Assembly (NCBI GenBank): GCA_945870925.1
Contig: CAMBTZ010000094.1
Coordinates: forward strand, 1-5,515
Reading direction: 5' to 3'
Length of the DNA: 5,515 nt
Source: Chlamydia trachomatis
GTDB taxonomy: Bacteria > Chlamydiota > Chlamydiia > Chlamydiales > 2-12-FULL-49-11
Part shown: piece by piece, positions 1 to 3,663 of the stretch
How the letters are laid out: the number at the start of each line of letters is the position of its first letter
Position numbering within the stretch: position 1 is the stretch's first letter
Position numbers and translations under genes: made by a program
The notes under the pieces: model-generated
What the model saw: only the letters and a program-made list of their open reading frames with translations
What the model was told of the DNA's origin: nothing
Databases searched by the model: none

Positions 1-91
1 GCTTCGAGCTTCTTGTCAAGGAGATAAAAAAGAATGACTTTTTTACAAGCGTTTGCTACACTTTAGCGTAATTTTATTTATAAGGAGTTAT
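1..91 (+). other. Upstream gene end and rpsP leader region, unassigned
   Basis: This edge stretch lies before rpsP. All three forward frames are open at the left edge and close at 25-27 (TAA), 35-37 (TGA) and 69-71 (TAA). The third gives a short, plausible protein end containing KEIKKNDFF and would leave a 20-base gap before rpsP, but I cannot identify a family from any of them. In Chlamydia the gene before rpsP is ffh (known from memory), but none of the tails is recognisably an Ffh M-domain end. The region also holds an A/T-rich inverted repeat (26-32 with 38-44) and a second Shine-Dalgarno-like sequence (18-23) in front of a 10-codon reading frame at 34-66. No convincing sigma-70-type promoter could be picked, so rpsP may be read through from upstream. 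Confidence 0.3.
82..87 (+). promoter_or_regulatory. Shine-Dalgarno site of rpsP
   Basis: AAGGAG sits four bases before the ATG at 92. It decides the rpsP start at 92 over an in-frame TTG at 53, which has no comparable site at suitable distance, and over a later in-frame ATG at 104, which would be 16 bases away. The spacing is on the short side but the match to the anti-Shine-Dalgarno sequence is strong. Confidence 0.75.
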
Positions 92-349
92 ATGAGTTTG
101 GTTATGAGATTTCGTCAGCAAGGCTGCAAAAACAGAAGAACCTTCCGTTTAGTAGTTGCTGAGAAAAAGACACGTAGAGATGGAAAGTATATTGCGAATT
201 TAGGTCATTATAACCCTAAGTTAGAAGAGCTTGTTATTGACAAAGAAGAAGTTGCTCGTTGGTTAAAAGTAGGTGTTCAACCTACAGACAGAGCGATGTC
301 TGCGTTAAAGAGAAGCTGTCCTGACGTTTTTAGTGTGTTAAATAAATAA
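92..349 (+). CDS. rpsP: 30S ribosomal protein S16
   Basis: S16 is a small 16S rRNA-binding protein needed for assembly of the 30S body. The 85-residue product has the family hallmarks: the N-terminal MxxxxRxRQQGxKN block (residues 1-13), FRLVVAE (about 18-24), the RRDGKYIxxLGHYNP block (about 28-42), and a C-terminal part that includes the usual W-L-x-x-G-x-x-P-T (about 57-65). The ATG at 92 is chosen because its first residues align with the chlamydial S16 N-terminus, which from memory starts MALKIRLRQQG, and because AAGGAG lies just upstream. An in-frame TTG at 53 would add 13 residues without family support. From memory, the C. trachomatis protein carries a long basic tail (about 116-119 residues in all); that tail is absent here and the length is closer to E. 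coli S16 (82). The stop codon directly abuts the trmD start. Confidence 0.95.
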   Translation: MSLVMRFRQQGCKNRRTFRLVVAEKKTRRDGKYIANLGHYNPKLEELVIDKEEVARWLKVGVQPTDRAMSALKRSCPDVFSVLNK

Positions 350-1030
350 ATGGATATCGATATTTTAAGTCTTTTTCCTGAGTATTTTGATTCACCGTTT
401 GCATGCAGTATGATTAAACGGGCAAGGGAGAAGGGGTTATTAAATATTCGATGTGTTGATATTAGAGATTTTGCAGAAGATAAGCATCAAACTGTGGATG
501 ACCGTCCTTATGGAGGTGGTCCCGGAATGGTGATGAAGCCGGAGCCGACAATAAAAGCAATTCGAAGTGTGAAAAGAGATGATTCGCATGTAATTTATTT
601 AAGTCCTCAAGGAAGAGTGTTAAAAGCTCATCTATCTGAGGAGTTTGCCAAAGAGAGAAGTCACATTATTTTGCTTTGTGGTCACTATGAAGGAATCGAT
701 CAAAGAATTATTGATTCTGAGGTGGATGAAGAGATAAGTATTGGCGATTATGTGTTAACTAGTGGTGCGCCGGCAGCAATTGTATTTGTTGATGCTGTGA
801 GCCGGTTCATTCCTGGTGTTATAGGTCATCCTGATGGACCGTATAAAGATTCGTTTCATGGAGACGAAACTTTTGAGGGACCTCAGTATACAAGACCTTT
901 TGAGTTTGACGGAAAAACAGTGCCTGAAGTGTTAGTGAATGGAAACCACAAAGAGATTGAGAAGTGGAGAGTCACGCAAGGTAGGGAAAAATTAAAGGTG
1001 CTTAAGCGCCAAGAGCTGGGGATAAAATGA
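350..1030 (+). CDS. trmD: tRNA (guanine-37-N1)-methyltransferase TrmD
   Basis: TrmD transfers a methyl group from S-adenosylmethionine to N1 of G37, next to the tRNA anticodon, and prevents +1 frameshifting. The 226-residue protein has the SPOUT trefoil-knot core. Visible blocks are ISLFPE-like ILSLFPEYF (5-13), KHQTVDDRPYGGGPGM (45-60), YLSPQGR (83-89), CGHYEGIDQR (110-119), SIGDYVLTSG (130-139), SRFIPG (151-156) and PQYTRP (178-183). The residues matching H. influenzae catalytic Asp169 and Arg154 are D167 (in KDSF) and R152. One oddity is the knot loop after DYVLT: the usual GGELP reads SGAPA here (138-142). The length fits a standard TrmD; from memory the C. trachomatis protein is much longer (about 350). 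The ATG follows the rpsP stop with no base between, and there is no Shine-Dalgarno sequence, so translation probably depends on ribosomes finishing rpsP. Confidence 0.97.
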   Translation: MDIDILSLFPEYFDSPFACSMIKRAREKGLLNIRCVDIRDFAEDKHQTVDDRPYGGGPGMVMKPEPTIKAIRSVKRDDSHVIYLSPQGRVLKAHLSEEFAKERSHIILLCGHYEGIDQRIIDSEVDEEISIGDYVLTSGAPAAIVFVDAVSRFIPGVIGHPDGPYKDSFHGDETFEGPQYTRPFEFDGKTVPEVLVNGNHKEIEKWRVTQGREKLKVLKRQELGIK

Positions 1031-1410
1031 AAACTTTAGTAAAAAGAGTTGAAGAGAAATATAGTAAAAAAGCTCTATCACAATTTCAAATTGGCGATAG
1101 CGTAAAAGTTCATATTAAAATTGTTGAAGGTGAGAAAGAGCGGGTTCAGATTTATGCCGGTCTTGTAATTGGAAAGCGTGGATCAGGTCTTTCAGAGTCA
1201 TTCACTGTAAGCCGTGTTACTTTTGGATATGCTAATGAGAAAATTTTTCCAAATTGTAGCCCAAGCATAATGCAGGTTGAAGTGGTAAGACGTGGAAAGG
1301 TAAGAAAAGCTAAATTGAATTACCTAAGAGGAAAACTCGGAAAAGCTGCTAAAGTTGAAGGTATATTTACTCAGGAAGCTTCTTCTAAATCTGATGTAGT
1401 AGAAGAGTAA
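1027..1410 (+). CDS. rplS: 50S ribosomal protein L19
   Basis: L19 lies at the 30S-50S interface of the ribosome. The 127-residue product shows the family sequence throughout: FQIGDSVKVHIKIVEGEKER (20-39), the glycine-rich VIGKRGSGLSESFTV (47-61), the NCSPSI stretch (76-81, usually LHSP), then VEVVRRGKVRKAKLNYLR (84-101) and GKAAKV (105-110). It ends in an acidic and serine-rich tail (about 115-127), slightly longer than in E. coli L19 (115). The ATG overlaps the trmD stop as ATGA, the classic coupling arrangement; a short GGGGA at 1018-1022 is the only candidate ribosome binding site. trmD-rplS adjacency is widespread in bacteria. Nothing in the core looks degraded. Confidence 0.97.
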   Translation: MKTLVKRVEEKYSKKALSQFQIGDSVKVHIKIVEGEKERVQIYAGLVIGKRGSGLSESFTVSRVTFGYANEKIFPNCSPSIMQVEVVRRGKVRKAKLNYLRGKLGKAAKVEGIFTQEASSKSDVVEE

Positions 1411-1443
1411 CTGAACGAATAAAGTTAGAAAAAGGGCAAAACA

Positions 1444-2046
1444 GTGTGGGAAGAATTTGAAAAACAAGCCCTAATGGCAGGTTTTTCGTATCCTGTTGGA
1501 ATTGACGAAGCAGGACGAGGGCCATTAGCTGGTCCTGTCATTGCTGCGGCTGTCTATATTCCTGCTTCTGTCCAGATTGAAGGCATTCGAGATAGTAAAG
1601 AGCTTACTCCTAAAAAAAGAAGAGCTCTTTACGAAATTCTTATTGGATCAAAAGAGATTGATTTCGGAATTGGAGTGTGTTCTCCGCAAGAAATTGATCG
1701 AATTAATATTTTGCAGGCAACCTTTGAAGCCATGAAGGAAGCTGTTGAAAAATTAAAAAATAAGCCTGATTATCTTCTTATTGATGGGAATCAAGGACCC
1801 TTGATTGCGATTCAAAAAAAGTGTATTGTTCAGGGTGATAAAAAAGTTCGTTCGATTTCAGCTGCTTCAATCATTGCAAAAGAGTATAGAGACGATTTAA
1901 TGGCTGAATTGCATCTTCTTTATCCGCAGTACAATTTTGCTAAGCATAAAGGATATCCTACAAAGGAACACATGATTGCCCTAAAGAAATACGGTCCCTC
2001 TCCTGTTCACAGAAGAAGTTTTGCCCCAGTAAAGGAGCTTATCTAA
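1444..2046 (+). CDS. rnhB: Ribonuclease HII
   Basis: RNase HII cuts 5' of ribonucleotides embedded in duplex DNA and RNA in RNA/DNA hybrids, starting ribonucleotide excision repair. The 200-residue protein has GIDEAGRGPLAGPV (19-32) with catalytic D21 and E22 and the GRG element (24-26) that reads the ribonucleotide junction. It also has DSKELTPKKR (50-59), LLIDGN (111-116) with D114, GDKKVRSISAASIIAKEYRD (131-150) with D132, and HKGYPTKEH (168-176). The spacing of D21/E22, D114 and D132 matches the E. coli set D16/E17, D108, D126. The start is a GTG, seven bases after AAAGGG (1431-1436); the next in-frame ATG is codon 11 and would still keep the catalytic core, so the exact start is less certain than the identity. 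The 33 bases before it form the largest gap in the operon and hold no visible terminator. The stop abuts the yicC ATG. Confidence 0.96.
   Translation: MWEEFEKQALMAGFSYPVGIDEAGRGPLAGPVIAAAVYIPASVQIEGIRDSKELTPKKRRALYEILIGSKEIDFGIGVCSPQEIDRINILQATFEAMKEAVEKLKNKPDYLLIDGNQGPLIAIQKKCIVQGDKKVRSISAASIIAKEYRDDLMAELHLLYPQYNFAKHKGYPTKEHMIALKKYGPSPVHRRSFAPVKELI
2031..2037 (+). promoter_or_regulatory. Shine-Dalgarno site of yicC inside the end of rnhB
   Basis: AAAGGAG lies in the last codons of rnhB, nine bases before the yicC ATG at 2047. This is the best-spaced ribosome binding site in the window. It fixes the yicC start directly after the rnhB stop and suggests yicC can be initiated independently as well as by coupling. 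Confidence 0.7.
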
Positions 2047-2901
2047 ATGGTTTATAGTATGACAGGATTTGCTCGAACTAAAATCGCCGGCTATTTGGTA
2101 GAGATTCAGACGATTAATAAGAAAGGTTCTGAATTATCAATCTCTTTTCCAAGGGAGCTTGCTCTGAAAGAGAGTGTTATCCGTAAAAAATTTACATCTC
2201 TTCTTCAAAGGGGGCATGCCTTTGTAAAAGTCTTTCCGGAAGGGAAAAATGAAGTAAAAATTTCAAAAGAGGCTTGTCAAAGAGCGCATGCTTATCTAAC
2301 TGATATTGCAAAATCATTAGACTCTACCTATAAAGTTTCATTTGATAATGTTCTTGATGTTCTTTCTGAATTTGATGTTTCTAAGCAAGAAGAGAGTGAC
2401 GAGTGGGAAGGTGTATGGGAAAAAGGTATTGATGATCTTTGGAAAAATCTTGCTCAGATGAAAGCAAAAGAGGGTGAGGCTTTAGCTAAGGATATAGTAA
2501 TGCGATTAGAATTGATTCTTCAGTTAGTACAAATTGCTGAAAAAGAAAATTTTATGGCTCCTGAGTTTTATGGGAAAAAAATTTTAGAAAAGCTTGAGAG
2601 TTTGAAAGTAATTGGAGATGAGGATAAAGATAGGGTTTTGCGAGAAGTGATGCTCTATACTGAGAAAGTCGATATTACCGAAGAGGTTGTGCGAATGCGC
2701 TCTCATATTTCTCAAATGCAAAATCTTTTTGCAGGATCAAATGAACCGATCGGAAGAACAATTGATTTTCTTTTACAGGAAATGATGCGAGAGGCTAATA
2801 CAATGGGTTCAAAAGCTCCAGGTATAAACTCTATGAATGCTGTTATTTCGATAAAAAGTGAGATTGAAAAAATCCGTCAGCAAGGAAGTAATATTGAATG
2901 A
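2047..2901 (+). CDS. yicC: YicC family endoribonuclease
   Basis: The 284-residue product belongs to the YicC/YloC family. Known members form a ring-like oligomer; E. coli YicC has been reported as an endoribonuclease affecting small-RNA decay. The N-terminal YicC-like domain opens with the diagnostic MTGFAR (5-10), followed by VEI (18-20), PREL (35-38) and an SLLQRGHAFV stretch (51-60). A charged, mainly helical middle follows (about 75-200). The C-terminal half carries the strongly conserved VDITEEVVRMRSH (208-220), GRTIDFLLQEMMREANTMGSKA (236-257), EIEKIRQQ (272-279) and the terminal NIE, where family members typically end QNIE. The usual VNHRYLDL segment of the N-terminal domain reads INKKGSEL here (23-30), an unusual change. 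It abuts rnhB and overlaps gmk by ATGA. From memory, C. trachomatis has rnhB directly followed by gmk, so yicC is extra relative to Chlamydiaceae, although yicC next to gmk is common elsewhere (B. subtilis yloC). The family call is secure; the RNA substrate is unknown. Confidence 0.92.
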   Translation: MVYSMTGFARTKIAGYLVEIQTINKKGSELSISFPRELALKESVIRKKFTSLLQRGHAFVKVFPEGKNEVKISKEACQRAHAYLTDIAKSLDSTYKVSFDNVLDVLSEFDVSKQEESDEWEGVWEKGIDDLWKNLAQMKAKEGEALAKDIVMRLELILQLVQIAEKENFMAPEFYGKKILEKLESLKVIGDEDKDRVLREVMLYTEKVDITEEVVRMRSHISQMQNLFAGSNEPIGRTIDFLLQEMMREANTMGSKAPGINSMNAVISIKSEIEKIRQQGSNIE

Positions 2902-3488
2902 AATTAGGTCCTAGAAAGGGAGTTGTTTTTATTGTTAGCGCCCCTTCAGGCGGGGGTAAGACAACACTTGTGAGTAAAGTTCTTTCCTATTTTCCCGGGG
3001 AGCTATTTCGTGTTATCACTTGCACAACAAGAGATCCAAGACATGGTGAAGTTCAAGGAAAAGACTATCTATTCCTTTCAGAAGCTGAGTTTGAAATAAA
3101 GAGATTAAATAATGAATTTTTAGAGTATACAAAGACTTATGATCATTCATATGGGACATTAAAGAAAAGTGTTAATGAGTTTAAGGAGAAAGGGAATGTT
3201 CTTCTTGTCATTGACGTTAAGGGTGCTGTGTCTGTTATGAAAGAGATGGATTGTGTGTCAGTTTTTATTAGCCCCCCATCTTTAGAAGAATTAGAGAGAA
3301 GAATTCGAAATAGAATGCAAGATGATGAAAGCGAGCTCAAGAAACGTTTAATGGAAGCAAATGTTGAGCTTGAAAAAGCATCCCTTTATGACTATAATCT
3401 TGTAAATGACGATTTTACTGTCGCAGTAGACGTAATCAAGAGTATCATTATCGCAGAAAGTTTTAGGAGAATGAGTACAAATGGATAA
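2898..3488 (+). CDS. gmk: Guanylate kinase
   Basis: Guanylate kinase phosphorylates GMP (and dGMP) to GDP with ATP, feeding GTP synthesis. The 196-residue protein begins with a P-loop, SAPSGGGKTT (14-23). The GMP-binding segment is TCTTRDPRHGEVQGKDYLF (41-59), where T41, R45, R48 and Y57 line up with GMP ligands of the yeast enzyme (S34, R38, R41, Y50); E76 and T87 (in SYGT) fit yeast E69 and S80. IDVKGA (105-110) supplies the conserved Asp106 and Gly109, and RRIRNRMQDDESELKKRL (134-151) is the lid with its arginines. All catalytic elements appear present. Length is typical (about 190-210). The ATG overlaps the yicC stop as ATGA, with AAGGA at 2882-2886 as a ribosome binding site. The C-terminus overlaps the next small gene by eight bases. 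Confidence 0.97.
   Translation: MKLGPRKGVVFIVSAPSGGGKTTLVSKVLSYFPGELFRVITCTTRDPRHGEVQGKDYLFLSEAEFEIKRLNNEFLEYTKTYDHSYGTLKKSVNEFKEKGNVLLVIDVKGAVSVMKEMDCVSVFISPPSLEELERRIRNRMQDDESELKKRLMEANVELEKASLYDYNLVNDDFTVAVDVIKSIIIAESFRRMSTNG
3465..3470 (+). promoter_or_regulatory. Shine-Dalgarno site of the 60-codon gene
   Basis: AGGAGA lies inside the end of gmk. The ATG at 3471 just after it is in the gmk frame and codes for a gmk methionine; the ATG of the small gene at 3481 is 10-11 bases from the site, a little long but usable. It supports the small gene being translated. Confidence 0.5.
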
Positions 3489-3663
3489 GCAAAAGAACTA
3501 TTTAACAAATGAATATTTGATGAAATCGTATGCGGATAATTTTTCTTTGGCATTAAATGCCATTGAGCTTGCTAAAGCTCAAATTTCAGCCGGAAAAGAT
3601 ACAAAGCTTGCTGAGATTTTTGAAACATTAGCAAAATTGGCTCCTTTATCGCATGACAGATAA
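3481..3663 (+). CDS. Small helical protein, candidate divergent RNA polymerase omega subunit
   Basis: This 60-residue product is not a textbook family match. It occupies the slot after gmk where many bacteria have rpoZ (E. coli gmk-rpoZ; B. subtilis yloC-gmk-rpoZ) and where, from memory, C. trachomatis has the uncharacterised small gene CT031. Residues 8-40 can be laid over E. coli omega residues of the VTVQDAVEK...GGKD region (recalled) without a gap, with about 9 of 33 identical: the Thr near the start, F21, L23, L25, A27, A31 and the terminal GKD (38-40). Omega's signature N-R-F-x-L-V-x-x-A-A-x-R-A-R reads N-F-S-L-A-L-N-A-I-E-L-A-K-A here, so the arginines are missing. The rest (41-53) looks helical. 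There is no signal peptide or membrane segment. It overlaps gmk by 8 bases and metG by 11, strong evidence of a translated operon member. The omega assignment is inference; a chlamydia-specific protein of unknown role is the alternative. Confidence 0.8.
   Translation: MDKQKNYLTNEYLMKSYADNFSLALNAIELAKAQISAGKDTKLAEIFETLAKLAPLSHDR

Noticed and set aside
26..44. Intrinsic terminator made of the AAAAAAG/CTTTTTT inverted repeat
   Set aside because: The stem is almost all A-T with one G-C pair, too weak for a Rho-independent terminator; the T-run is part of the stem rather than following it.
42..82. Sigma-70-like promoter before rpsP (TTTACA or TTGCTA with an AT-rich -10)
   Set aside because: No pair of elements has both good matches and good spacing, and the best -10 candidates run into the ribosome binding site. 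In AT-rich sequence such partial matches are expected.
53..91. N-terminal extension of S16 from an in-frame TTG
   Set aside because: The 13 extra residues are hydrophobic and unlike any S16 N-terminus, while the ATG at 92 has AAGGAG just before it and matches the family start.
1411..1443. Terminator or regulatory hairpin in the rplS-rnhB gap
   Set aside because: The 33 bases show no inverted repeat and no T-run, only the weak AAAGGG ribosome binding site of rnhB.
1541..1735. 64-codon + strand frame inside rnhB
   Set aside because: It overlaps the catalytic core of RNase HII in another frame and its translation is low-complexity Leu/Lys-rich, typical of a shadow.
3143..3340. 65-codon frame on the - strand inside gmk
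   Set aside because: It is antisense to the conserved gmk sequence, Ser/Leu-rich and without a recognisable ribosome binding site or family.
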